Assembly: GCF_000284595.1 (NCBI RefSeq)
Contig: NC_017671.1
Coordinates: 2,637,001 to 2,701,000, forward strand
Source: Stenotrophomonas maltophilia D457
GTDB lineage: Bacteria > Pseudomonadota > Gammaproteobacteria > Xanthomonadales > Xanthomonadaceae
Reading direction: 5' to 3'
DNA: 64,000 bases
Shown: positions 52,654 to 60,383 of the stretch, piece after piece
How positions within the stretch are numbered: the first letter of the stretch is position 1
Layout: every line of letters begins with the position of its first letter
Notes under the pieces: model-generated
What the model was told of the DNA's origin: nothing
The model's database searches: none
The model's input: the letters and a program-made list of their open reading frames with translations, nothing else
Made by a program: the position numbers and the translations under genes

Positions 52654-53334
52654 TCATGGAAGGGGCGCGCGCCCGCCACAGTCGTGGTCGGTACCGGAAG
52701 GACGGATCTGCAGGGTCACCGGCTGCGCCAGCGCGGCGGCCTCGGTCGCCAGCACCAGGCCCTGCAGCGCCTGCAGCAGGCGTGCATCGCGGCGGGCACT
52801 ACCACTGCCGGACAGCAGCTCGGGCTCGCTCACCCGGCCCGCGCCGTCGATGCGGAAGCGCAGCGTCGCGGCGTAGCGGCCGGGCGCGATCTCCGGGTCG
52901 TCACAGAACGCCGCACGCAGCCGCTGCTGCAGCCCGCCATAGCGACGCCGACGTTCGGCCTCGGGAAGTTCGGCACCAACACGGGGTTCGGCGGCCGAGG
53001 ACGTGCCCCGGCGCAGCACCACGCGCTGCGCGCCGATCACCTCGACCTCGATGCCGGAGTCCTGCAACAGCACCTGCAAGGCAGGCAGCGGCTCCAGGCT
53101 GGCGCGCAGCGCATGGCTGCTGCGGCCCGCGGCCAGGTCGCCCGGGTACATCACCGACCACCCACTGATGACGCTGAAGCGCTCGACCGCCTGTTCCAGC
53201 GGTTGCGCAGGGATGTCGTAGGCATGAACTCCGTCCTGCCCGGCAGCGGCAAAGGACAGCAGCAGCCACGCGACGATGGCCACCTTCCAAGTTCTGACCG
53301 CATGGTGTCCATTCAGCCCCCTGACGTAGAACAC
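52654..53334 (-). CDS. STN + TonB_C signalling protein without barrel (VreA-like)
   Basis: About 226 residues if the GTG at 53334 (GAGG upstream) is the start; the frame is open to 53409. A signal peptide (WKVAIVAWLLLSFAAAGQDG) precedes an STN domain (about residues 45-115: YDIPAQPLEQAVERFSVISG, then LEPLPALQVLLQDSGIEVEV). The C-terminal part (about 145-215: APGRYAATLRFRIDGAGRVS, EPELLSGSGSARRDARLLQA) looks like a TonB C-terminal domain. There is no receptor barrel. This odd two-domain make-up is what is described for P. aeruginosa VreA, the periplasmic signal input for VreR/VreI. It heads the vreA-I-R-like transcript. Confidence 0.82.
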   Translation of the reverse strand: MFYVRGLNGHHAVRTWKVAIVAWLLLSFAAAGQDGVHAYDIPAQPLEQAVERFSVISGWSVMYPGDLAAGRSSHALRASLEPLPALQVLLQDSGIEVEVIGAQRVVLRRGTSSAAEPRVGAELPEAERRRRYGGLQQRLRAAFCDDPEIAPGRYAATLRFRIDGAGRVSEPELLSGSGSARRDARLLQALQGLVLATEAAALAQPVTLQIRPSGTDHDCGGRAPLP

Positions 53335-53435
53335 ATGACCCTCGGCAGCGACAGCAGCTGCAGTGGACGCGCACCACGACCGGAACCCCGGCCCGCGCGC
53401 GACCCGCAAGCGGGCTCAAACCGTAGCGGGGCCAC

Positions 53436-53453
53436 ATGTCATTGCGATGACCG
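53436..53453 (-). promoter_or_regulatory. Weak PhoB-like site upstream of the VreA-like gene
   Basis: ATGTCAT-TGCG-ATGACCG: the left half matches the PhoB half-site CTGTCAT at 6 of 7 bases; the right half is its inverted rather than direct partner. It lies about 100 bases before the vreA-like start. Listed because the homologous P. aeruginosa operon responds to phosphate. Confidence 0.25.
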
Positions 53454-53526
53454 CCGCCTACGGCCGACGTGAAGCCAGTCACCCATCAGGAATCAATAAA
53501 TCGAACAGACCACCTCATCCACGCCT

Positions 53527-53599
53527 GGGGTCAGAGCCCGTTGCGAAGCAACGGGCTCCGACCCCGTGCCGGCCCAAACGTGTCGACCAAGGTCGACAC
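53527..53599. repeat. Two adjacent palindromic repeats
   Basis: At 53527-53565 GGGGTCAGAGCCCGTTGC pairs with GCAACGGGCTCCGACCCC across a GAA loop (17 of 18 pairs). At 53580-53599 GTGTCGACC-AA-GGTCGACAC is a perfect 9-bp hairpin. Both are of types dispersed in Stenotrophomonas/Xanthomonas intergenic regions. Function unknown. Confidence 0.65.
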
Positions 53600-53650
53600 C
53601 CACCAAGAGCAGTTCATGCCGTTCCGGCAGATTGCGGGGAACTGTCGAAG

Positions 53651-53752
53651 GCGGGGTGGGTCTGGTTGCAGGGGTGTCCGCGGCATGGATGCCGCGGCCA
53701 AGCCCCCATGGAAGGGTCTACGGCGTCCCCTGCAACCGGACCCACCCCGCCA
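53651..53752. repeat. 102-bp element with 25-bp inverted ends
   Basis: The ends, 53651-53675 and 53728-53752, are inverted copies matching at 24 of 25 positions (GGCGGGGTGGGTCTGGTTGC at the left tip). Inside is a second perfect hairpin, CCGCGGCAT-GG-ATGCCGCGG (53679-53698). The whole folds into a long cruciform or RNA stem. It has no coding frame. It could be a MITE-like dispersed repeat or a structured RNA. Confidence 0.65.
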
Positions 53753-53796
53753 TCCAACGGAATGCACGCTGTTGCTTCGGCTGTTGCTTCTGGGGT

Positions 53797-53819
53797 TGCC
53801 GGCCAGCGGCCGGCACTAC
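53797..53819 (-). repeat. SMAG-type REP
   Basis: On the minus strand GTAGTGCCGGCC-GC-TGGCCGGCA: a GTAG head and a stem of 7 to 9 pairs, the common SMAG form. It lies 42 bases beyond the stop of the lrp-like gene and may protect or end its transcript. Confidence 0.75.
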
Positions 53820-53860
53820 CTGCGGGTGCCGGGCGCCACCCGGGCGGAAACCCCCGCCCT

Positions 53861-54325
53861 TCACAGCGGCAGCTGGGTCGTCTGCTTGATCCGCTGCATC
53901 GGAATCTCGGTCTTGGTGTTCTGCACCCCGGCGATCCGGTTCAGGTGCTGCATCTGGAACTGCCGGTAGGCATCAAGGTCGGCCACCGCCACCCGCAGCA
54001 GGAAATCGCAGTCACCGGCCATCAGATGGCATTCAAGCACTTCCGGGAACGACTTGATGCTGTTGATGAAGTGATTGGTGGTGTCCTCGTCCTGCCCGCG
54101 CAGCCACACGCGGACGAATACCGTGAAGCCACGGCCCACCTTGGCCTCGTTCAACAAGGCCACGTAGCGGTCGATGTAGCCGCCTTCCTCCAGCAGCCGC
54201 ACCCGACGCAGGCAGGCCGACGGCGACAGCCCGACCAGCCGGGCAAGCTCCAGGTTCTGCAGGCGGCCGTCGCGCTGCAGGGCGTCGAGGATACGCCGAT
54301 CGAGGTTGTCGAGCTGATACTGCAT
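53861..54325 (-). CDS. Lrp/AsnC-family transcriptional regulator
   Basis: 154 residues. N-terminal helix-turn-helix (LDNLDRRILDALQRDGRLQN, LELARLVGLSPSACLRRVRL) and C-terminal RAM ligand-binding domain (EVLECHLMAGDCDFLLRVAV, ADLDAYRQFQMQHLNRIAGV). Such proteins sense amino acids. It is divergent from azlCD, so it likely controls branched-chain amino-acid export, as AzlB does in Bacillus. Confidence 0.93.
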   Translation of the reverse strand: MQYQLDNLDRRILDALQRDGRLQNLELARLVGLSPSACLRRVRLLEEGGYIDRYVALLNEAKVGRGFTVFVRVWLRGQDEDTTNHFINSIKSFPEVLECHLMAGDCDFLLRVAVADLDAYRQFQMQHLNRIAGVQNTKTEIPMQRIKQTTQLPL

Positions 54326-54452
54326 GGGATTTCGCCCTTGTCACTTTTGGCCGCATGAAATATCAATCATCCAGAATCCAGTGGCATCAACGCAACCCAA
54401 TTTCGCGATCGGACCGCTAGCATGGGCCACCCCCACCTCGTTGTGCCGTTCC

Positions 54453-55184
54453 ATGGACGCCCGTACCACCCTCCCCCTGCCCGACACCTGCGATACCGCG
54501 CCGCGTGCCGAATTCCTGCGCGGCCTGCGCGCCGCCGTGCCGGTGATGATCGGTTTCATTCCCTTCGCCCTGGTGCTCGGCGCGCAGGCCGCCCAGAAAG
54601 GCCTGAGCGTACTGGAAGTGCCACTGATGACGGGCCTCAACTTCGCTGGCGGCTCGGAGTTCGCCGCCGTCGAACTGTGGACCTCGCCACCGCACATCGC
54701 ACTGATCGTGGCGATCACCGCACTGGTCAACAGCCGCCATCTGCTGATGGGCGCCAGCCTGGCCCCACTGCTGCAGCACCTGCCGCGCCGCCGGGTGCTG
54801 CCGGCCCTGTTCTTCATGTGCGACGAAAGCTGGGCGATGGGCGTGGCCGATGCGCGCCGCCGTGCGCTCGGCTTCAGCCTGGCCTATTACCTGGGCGTCT
54901 CCGCGGGCCTCTACACCGTCTGGGTGGCCTGCACCGCGCTGGGTGCGATCGTCGGGCCGCTGCTGGGCGACATCCACGCCTACGGCTTCGACATGGCCTT
55001 CCCCGCCGTGTTCCTGGTGCTGCTGCGCGGCATGTGGCAGGGCATGAAGGCCGCGCGCCCGTGGCTGGTCAGCCTGGTCGTGGCCGCCGGCACCTATCTG
55101 CTGATCCCGGGTGCGTGGTACGTGGCCAGCGGCGCATTGGCCGGCCTGGCCGCCGCCTGGCTGCTGGCGGAGGACGCAGCATGA
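54453..55184 (+). CDS. azlC: AzlC-family branched-chain amino-acid exporter subunit
   Basis: 243 residues from the ATG at 54453. AzlC features are FLRGLRAAVPVMIGFIPFAL, LNFAGGSEFAAVELW and ITALVNSRHLLMGASLAPLL, with about seven membrane segments. With AzlD it exports branched-chain amino acids or their analogues. The stop overlaps the azlD start (ATGA). The divergent Lrp-type gene is its probable regulator. Confidence 0.92.
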   Translation: MDARTTLPLPDTCDTAPRAEFLRGLRAAVPVMIGFIPFALVLGAQAAQKGLSVLEVPLMTGLNFAGGSEFAAVELWTSPPHIALIVAITALVNSRHLLMGASLAPLLQHLPRRRVLPALFFMCDESWAMGVADARRRALGFSLAYYLGVSAGLYTVWVACTALGAIVGPLLGDIHAYGFDMAFPAVFLVLLRGMWQGMKAARPWLVSLVVAAGTYLLIPGAWYVASGALAGLAAAWLLAEDAA

Positions 55185-55495
55185 TCTTCAACGGCCTGAT
55201 CCACTGGTCCTCGGTGCTGACCATCGTGCTGATGGCCGCCGCCACCTACCTGACCCGCATCGTCGGCTTCCTCGCGCTGCGCAACCGCACGCTGGGCAAG
55301 CGCGCGGTGACGGTGATGGAAGCCGCGCCGGGCTGCGTGTTGATCTCGGTGATCGCTCCGGATTTCGTCGCCGACAAGCCCGCCGACCTGGCCGCGCTGG
55401 CGATCACCCTGCTGGCCGCCACGCGGCTGTCGATGCTGCCGACGGTGCTGATCGGCGTGGCCTCGGCCGGGCTGCTGCGCTACCTGATGGGCTGA
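55181..55495 (+). CDS. azlD: AzlD-family branched-chain amino-acid exporter subunit
   Basis: 104 residues with three to four membrane segments (VLTIVLMAAATYLTRIVGFL; AAPGCVLISVIAPDFV; LPTVLIGVASAGLLRYLMG). AzlD is the small partner of AzlC. It starts within the azlC stop codon, so translation is coupled, and it converges on glgX across a hairpin. Confidence 0.92.
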   Translation: MIFNGLIHWSSVLTIVLMAAATYLTRIVGFLALRNRTLGKRAVTVMEAAPGCVLISVIAPDFVADKPADLAALAITLLAATRLSMLPTVLIGVASAGLLRYLMG

Positions 55496-55502
55496 CTGCG
55501 GT

Positions 55503-55524
55503 GCGCCGGGCAAAGGCCCGGCGC
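55503..55524. terminator. Bidirectional hairpin between azlD and glgX
   Basis: GCGCCGGGC-AAAG-GCCCGGCGC, a perfect 9-bp stem with a 4-base loop, in the 68-base gap between the two convergent genes. No U-tract on either side. Confidence 0.5.
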
Positions 55525-55563
55525 TGGCCAGTCATCGCAGCACCGCCTGTACGCGCGCTGCCG

Positions 55564-57684
55564 TCAGGCGCTGCTGCTGGCCGCAAGCAGGCACAGGCTG
55601 CGCGGCGGCAGGGTCCAGGCACCTGCTTCATCCGGCTCCAACGGCGTTTCGTCGGTCTGCAGCAGTACGCGCCGGAACGACAAGGCTTCATCCGACACAC
55701 TGAACCGCTGCGGCTGGTCTCCGGCGTTCAACAGCAGGGCCAGGCTGACATGCCGCCCGGGCTCGCGCAGGCCGCTGTCCGGGCTGCGGCCGTCCAGCAC
55801 GATCAGCAGCGCACGCAGCCCTGCGTCATGCCAGTCCGCTTCCTCCATGCTGCGGCCGTCAGGATGCCGCCAGTCGATATCGCGCAGGCCCAGCGCTTCA
55901 TCGTATTCGCCGCGCAGGAACCGGTTCCTGCGCAGCAGGCCATAGCGTCGGCGCAGCGACAGCGCCCGGCGTACGAACGCCACCTGCGCCTGTGCAGCCG
56001 GCGATGCCGCACGCTCCCAGTCGATCCAGCTCAGCGGGTTGTCCTGGCAGTAGGCGTTGTTGTTGCCCTGCTGCGAATGGCCGAACTCATCGCCGGCCAG
56101 CAGCATCGGCGTGCCCTGCGCGAACAGCAGCGTGGCCAGCAGGTTGCGCATCTGCCGCGCACGCAACGAGAGGATCGCCGCATCATCGGTGTCGCCCTCC
56201 ACACCGTGGTTGCTGGAGAGGTTGTGCGAGTGGCCATCGCGGTTGTCTTCGCCGTTGGCCTCGTTGTGGCGATCGTTGTAGCTCACCAGATCGTGCAGGG
56301 TGAACCCATCGTGCGCCGTCACCAGGTTGATGCTGGCCGAGGGCCGCCTGCCATGATGTTCGAACAGGTCGGCCGAGCCGGTGAAGCGCGTGGCGAATTC
56401 CGGCAACTGGCCGCCATCGCCGCGCCAGAGCGCGCGCACCGTATCGCGGAAGCGGTCGTTCCATTCCGCCCAGCCCGGCGGGAACTGGCCCAGTTGATAG
56501 CCGCCCGGGCCGATGTCCCATGGCTCGGCAATCAGCTTCACCTGGCTCAGGATCGGGTCCTGGCGTACCGCATCAAGGAAACTGCCCGAGGCATCGAAGC
56601 CATGCCGCTCGCGGCCAAGGATGGTGGCCAGGTCGAAACGGAACCCATCCACCCGCATCTCGGTCACCCAGTAGCGCAGCGAGTCCATCACCATGCGCAG
56701 CGCGCCGGCATTGGTCAGGTCGAACGTGTTGCCGGTGCCGGTATCGTTGATGTAATAGCGGCGATCATCGGCCAGGCGGTAGTAGCTGGCATTGTCGATG
56801 CCCTTGAAGGACAGCGTAGGGCCCAGCTCATTGCCTTCGGCGGTGTGGTTGTAGACCACGTCCAGGATCACTTCGATGCCGGCACTGTGCAGCCGCGCGA
56901 CCATCTGCTTGAACTCGGCCACGGTGCCCAGCGACAGGTAGCGTGGCTGCGGCGCGAAGAAGCCGATGGTGTTGTACCCCCAGTAGTTGCGCAGCCCGCG
57001 CTCGAGCAGCTGCTGGTCATCCACGTAGGCATGCACCGGCAGCAGCTCGATGGCGGTCACCCCCAGATGGCTGAGGTGGTCGACCACCGCGTCGTGGCGC
57101 AGGGCAGAGAAAGTGCCGCGCTCGGCCTGCGGAACATCGGGGTGCTGCATGGTCAGTCCGCGCACGTGCGCTTCGTAGATCACGGTCCGGTCCCAGGGCG
57201 TTGCGGGTGCACGTTCGACACCCCAGCTGAAGGCCGGATCGATCACCGCGCAGCGTGGCATGTAGCTGGCGCTGTCGCGGCGGTCGAAACTGAGATCGCC
57301 ATCGCGGTGGCCCAGGGTGTAGCCGAACAGGTGCGGCGCCCACTTCAGCTCGCCGACGATCTGCTTGGCGTAGGGGTCCAGCAACAGTTTGTTGGGATTG
57401 AAGCGATGCCCCTCCTCCGGCGCATACGGGCCGTGCACCCGATAGCCATAGCGTTGCCCGGGCCGCACGTCCGGCAGGTAGCCGTGCCAGATCTCGTTGG
57501 TGTACTCAGGCAGGACGATGCGCTCGACTTCACGGTTGCGCGCGTCGAACAGGCACAGCTCCACCCGGGTGGCATGCCGCGAGTACAGCGCAAAGTTCAC
57601 GCCCAGCCCGTCCCACGTCGCGCCCAGCGGGAACGGCCGGCCTTCGCGCACGCGCGAGGTCTGCGTCCACTTACGGCTGGCCAT
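55564..57684 (-). CDS. glgX: Glycogen debranching enzyme GlgX
   Basis: 706 residues from the ATG at 57684 (the frame is open upstream over the DUF2934 gene). CBM48 N-terminal domain (GRPFPLGATWDGLGVNFALY), then a GH13 barrel with VILDVVYNHTAEG, the nucleophile in MRVDGFRFDLATILG, the acid/base in KLIAEPWDIGPGGYQLG and TAHDGFTLHDLVSYNDRHNE. It hydrolyses alpha-1,6 branches of limit dextrins. Last gene of the glgB-treZ-malQ-treY-DUF2934-glgX operon, overlapping the previous gene by 14 bases. Confidence 0.95.
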   Translation of the reverse strand: MASRKWTQTSRVREGRPFPLGATWDGLGVNFALYSRHATRVELCLFDARNREVERIVLPEYTNEIWHGYLPDVRPGQRYGYRVHGPYAPEEGHRFNPNKLLLDPYAKQIVGELKWAPHLFGYTLGHRDGDLSFDRRDSASYMPRCAVIDPAFSWGVERAPATPWDRTVIYEAHVRGLTMQHPDVPQAERGTFSALRHDAVVDHLSHLGVTAIELLPVHAYVDDQQLLERGLRNYWGYNTIGFFAPQPRYLSLGTVAEFKQMVARLHSAGIEVILDVVYNHTAEGNELGPTLSFKGIDNASYYRLADDRRYYINDTGTGNTFDLTNAGALRMVMDSLRYWVTEMRVDGFRFDLATILGRERHGFDASGSFLDAVRQDPILSQVKLIAEPWDIGPGGYQLGQFPPGWAEWNDRFRDTVRALWRGDGGQLPEFATRFTGSADLFEHHGRRPSASINLVTAHDGFTLHDLVSYNDRHNEANGEDNRDGHSHNLSSNHGVEGDTDDAAILSLRARQMRNLLATLLFAQGTPMLLAGDEFGHSQQGNNNAYCQDNPLSWIDWERAASPAAQAQVAFVRRALSLRRRYGLLRRNRFLRGEYDEALGLRDIDWRHPDGRSMEEADWHDAGLRALLIVLDGRSPDSGLREPGRHVSLALLLNAGDQPQRFSVSDEALSFRRVLLQTDETPLEPDEAGAWTLPPRSLCLLAASSSA

Positions 57685-57841
57685 CGGTGCCCTCCTCGCC
57701 GCGCGCCGCGGCAATCTCGGCCTCCACCAGGCGCTCGGCCATGTGCCAGTGCCGCTGCTGCTGATCGTCCGGGCGCCCCTCCGCTTCCCAGATCTGGTGG
57801 GCCAATGCCTCAATCCGCTGCCGTCGTTCCCTGCTGTCCAT
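57671..57841 (-). CDS. DUF2934 small protein
   Basis: 56 residues: MDSRERRQRIEALAHQIWEA then EGRPDDQQQRHWHMAERLVE, the DUF2934 pattern, which is often found in trehalose/glycogen gene clusters. It overlaps treY by 32 bases upstream and glgX by 14 bases downstream, so its translation is coupled to both. Function unknown; a small partner of one of the GH13 enzymes is possible. Confidence 0.85.
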   Translation of the reverse strand: MDSRERRQRIEALAHQIWEAEGRPDDQQQRHWHMAERLVEAEIAAARGEEGTDGQP

Positions 57842-60383
57842 CCCTACCTGTCTCCTCGTTGATCCATATCGCCAGCGGGCTGCCAGCCAGAAGCCTGCCC
57901 ACGTCCGCGGTTGCGTTGAAATGTTCGATGCGCCCGTCCAGGAGGTTGCGCATGGGGCCTGTCGGCACACCGTGCAGTGCTACGCCGGTGCCGACGTCGT
58001 GCGCGGCGTGCAGGCTGGGCCCAGGCACGGCGGCGGGCGAACCCCGGCGCACGATCACCAGCAGCACCTGCGCCTGATGCCTGCGCGTGAACGCCAGCCA
58101 CGGCGAGCGCGCAGGCGCGGACAGCGGCTGCAGCTGGCCATGCAGGAACAGGTGCGGGTGCCTGCGGCGGCACTCCAGCAATTGCCGCAGCAGGAATGCC
58201 TTGATGCCACCGTCCCGCCAGTCTTCCAGCAGCGCGGGCCACCCGCGCGTATCGCGCAGCCACGCCTGCCGCGTTGGATAGTCCACGGCACGCCGGTTGT
58301 CCGGGTCCACCAGGCTCAGGTCCCAGCCTTCCCCACCCTGGTAGAGGTCGGGCACGCCGGGCAGGCAGTGCTGCAGGCACAGCTGCGCCAGGCCGTTGCA
58401 GGCGCCGGCCGGCGCGATGCGCGCCACGAACGTCGCCAGCGCCTCGCGCACCGGCTGCAAGGGCGCTGCGTCCAGCAGCGCGTGCAGCCACTGCGCGGCG
58501 GCCTCCTCCACGGCCACATCCGGGTCTGACCAGCTGCTGACCCGCTTGCCCTCGCGCAATGCCTTGGTCAGCCATTGCACCATCCTCGAGGCGAAGTCGG
58601 CGCCAGGGGCACCGTGCATCGGCCATGCGGCCACGAGCGCCTGCCACAGTGCGTAGGCCTCGGCACCCGGCAATGGCATCGGCGCGCCGGCGCGGGTCAA
58701 CATCCGGTTCCAGCGCCGCACAGCGTCCCGCCATTCGAACGTGCAGGTACTGAGAACCGCCAGCCTTGCCCGGCTGTCGGCGCCGCGCTTGTGATCGTGG
58801 GTCGCAAGCGCAAGCAACGCCCTGGGATGGCGACGCAGGCGCGCGGCGGCGTGTTCCAGCAGCGCGCGCCCCTCCATGCCCAGCCGCTGCGGATCACTGC
58901 CGACGTCGTTGCGCGAGAGCAGCCTGAAATAGCGATAGAACCCGGTGTCTTCCACCGACTTGGCATTCAACGGCGCGGCCAGTTGACCGAAACGCGCACG
59001 CAGCACGCGCTCGGCCTGCGCCTCGCCGGCAAGCGCTGCCAGCAACAGGTCCAGCGCCGCGCGTGCGGCACCGTCCAGTGCCTGGCGCGCTGCGGCGGAA
59101 GCGTCCGCCAGCGCCTTTAGTTCACCCGCCCCCTGCAGCGAATAGGGCCGGTAGGTGCGGTAATGCCCCAGCACGGAAGCCAATGCGCGGGCCAGCGCAG
59201 CCACTCCGATATCGGCTTCGGCCATCCGCGGCTGCAGGACCTGCTGCGCGCTGCGCAGCAGCCGCTGGAAGTCGGCATGAAGGCCCTGGCGCAGCAACAT
59301 GGCGCGGGCGTCCTGCTGGATCCGGTCGAAGCTGCGCGGGTCACCGCCCAGCGCCTGCCACGTGCGCGAGAGCGCGGGTGCAGCCGCCGGATCGTGCAAC
59401 CAGGCACCGGCCTGGTCCATGAAGTCATAGCCGGTGGTGCCGTCGCAGGCCCAGCCGTCGGGCAGCTGCTCGCCCTCGGCCAGTATCTTCTCCACATGCA
59501 GGCTGACGGTCTGCGGGTCACGACCGCCGGCCGCGCAGGCGGCGTCGAGCGATTCACGCAGGCGCTGCAGGTACGCGCCCGGGCAGGACAGGCCATCCAC
59601 GTGGTCGATGCGCAGGCCGTCCACCCATCCCTCGCGTACCAGCCGCAGCGGCAGCGCATGCACTGCCTCGAACACATCCTCGCGCTCCACCCGCAGCGCG
59701 GCCAGTTCGTTGATATCGAAAAAGCGCCGGTAGTTCACCTGATCGCCGGCCGTGCGCCACCAGGCCAGACGGTAGTGCTGCCGCTGCAGCAGCGTGTGCA
59801 ACCGTTCAACGCTGCGGTTGCAGCGTTCGGCCCACGCCGGCCACTGCGCGGGTTCCAGCGGATGGCTGCGCGGCGACAACGGCAATGCCAGGCCATGGTG
59901 GCGCAGCACGGGCCGCGCGTTGTCCACCACCACGCGCACCACGCCGTCGCGTACCGCGTCGTGCAACGGCCGGTCCAGTACCGGCAGCCAGAGCCGGCCC
60001 TCGCAGCCCGGCGCCTCCCAGTCGATGTCAAACCATGCTGCGTGCGGGCTTCGAGGCCCGTGCATCAGCACATCGCTCCACCACTGGCTGTGCGGGGACG
60101 CCGCCAGATGGTTGGGCACGATGTCCAGGATCAGGCCCATGCCGTGCGCGCGCGTCACTTCCGCCAGCTGCCGGAAGCCCGCTTCACCGCCCAGTTCCGG
60201 ATTGATGCGAGCCGGGTCGATGCCATCGTAGCCATGCGTCGACCCGGGCACCGCCGCAGCGATCGGTGACAGGTAAAGGTGGCTGACGCCCAGCGCGGCG
60301 TAGTACGGCACCTGCGCGGCAGCCGCCCCGAGGTCGAAGCCTGCGTGCAGCTGCAGGCGCGCGGTGGCACGCAACCCCGTCAT
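57810..60383 (-). CDS. treY: Malto-oligosyltrehalose synthase TreY
   Basis: 857 residues, GH13_26. Diagnostic segments are ALGVSHLYLSPIAAAVPGST, MGLILDIVPNHLAASPHSQW, the nucleophile in VDGLRIDHVDGLSCPGAY, and the C-terminal QLCLQHCLPGVPDLYQGGEG. TreY turns the reducing-end glucose of a malto-oligosaccharide into an alpha,alpha-1,1 (trehalosyl) unit, which TreZ then cuts off. It overlaps malQ by 4 bases. Confidence 0.95.
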   Translation of the reverse strand: MTGLRATARLQLHAGFDLGAAAAQVPYYAALGVSHLYLSPIAAAVPGSTHGYDGIDPARINPELGGEAGFRQLAEVTRAHGMGLILDIVPNHLAASPHSQWWSDVLMHGPRSPHAAWFDIDWEAPGCEGRLWLPVLDRPLHDAVRDGVVRVVVDNARPVLRHHGLALPLSPRSHPLEPAQWPAWAERCNRSVERLHTLLQRQHYRLAWWRTAGDQVNYRRFFDINELAALRVEREDVFEAVHALPLRLVREGWVDGLRIDHVDGLSCPGAYLQRLRESLDAACAAGGRDPQTVSLHVEKILAEGEQLPDGWACDGTTGYDFMDQAGAWLHDPAAAPALSRTWQALGGDPRSFDRIQQDARAMLLRQGLHADFQRLLRSAQQVLQPRMAEADIGVAALARALASVLGHYRTYRPYSLQGAGELKALADASAAARQALDGAARAALDLLLAALAGEAQAERVLRARFGQLAAPLNAKSVEDTGFYRYFRLLSRNDVGSDPQRLGMEGRALLEHAAARLRRHPRALLALATHDHKRGADSRARLAVLSTCTFEWRDAVRRWNRMLTRAGAPMPLPGAEAYALWQALVAAWPMHGAPGADFASRMVQWLTKALREGKRVSSWSDPDVAVEEAAAQWLHALLDAAPLQPVREALATFVARIAPAGACNGLAQLCLQHCLPGVPDLYQGGEGWDLSLVDPDNRRAVDYPTRQAWLRDTRGWPALLEDWRDGGIKAFLLRQLLECRRRHPHLFLHGQLQPLSAPARSPWLAFTRRHQAQVLLVIVRRGSPAAVPGPSLHAAHDVGTGVALHGVPTGPMRNLLDGRIEHFNATADVGRLLAGSPLAIWINEETGRDGQQGTTAAD

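Larger units (their letters stand above)
53335..53860. other. Repeat-rich intergenic region
   Basis: About 525 bases between the divergently unrelated vreA-like start and the lrp stop, with no credible gene. It contains a degenerate PhoB-like palindrome (53436-53453), four palindromic repeats (53527-53565, 53580-53599, 53651-53752, 53797-53819) and nothing else I can name. Confidence 0.6.
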
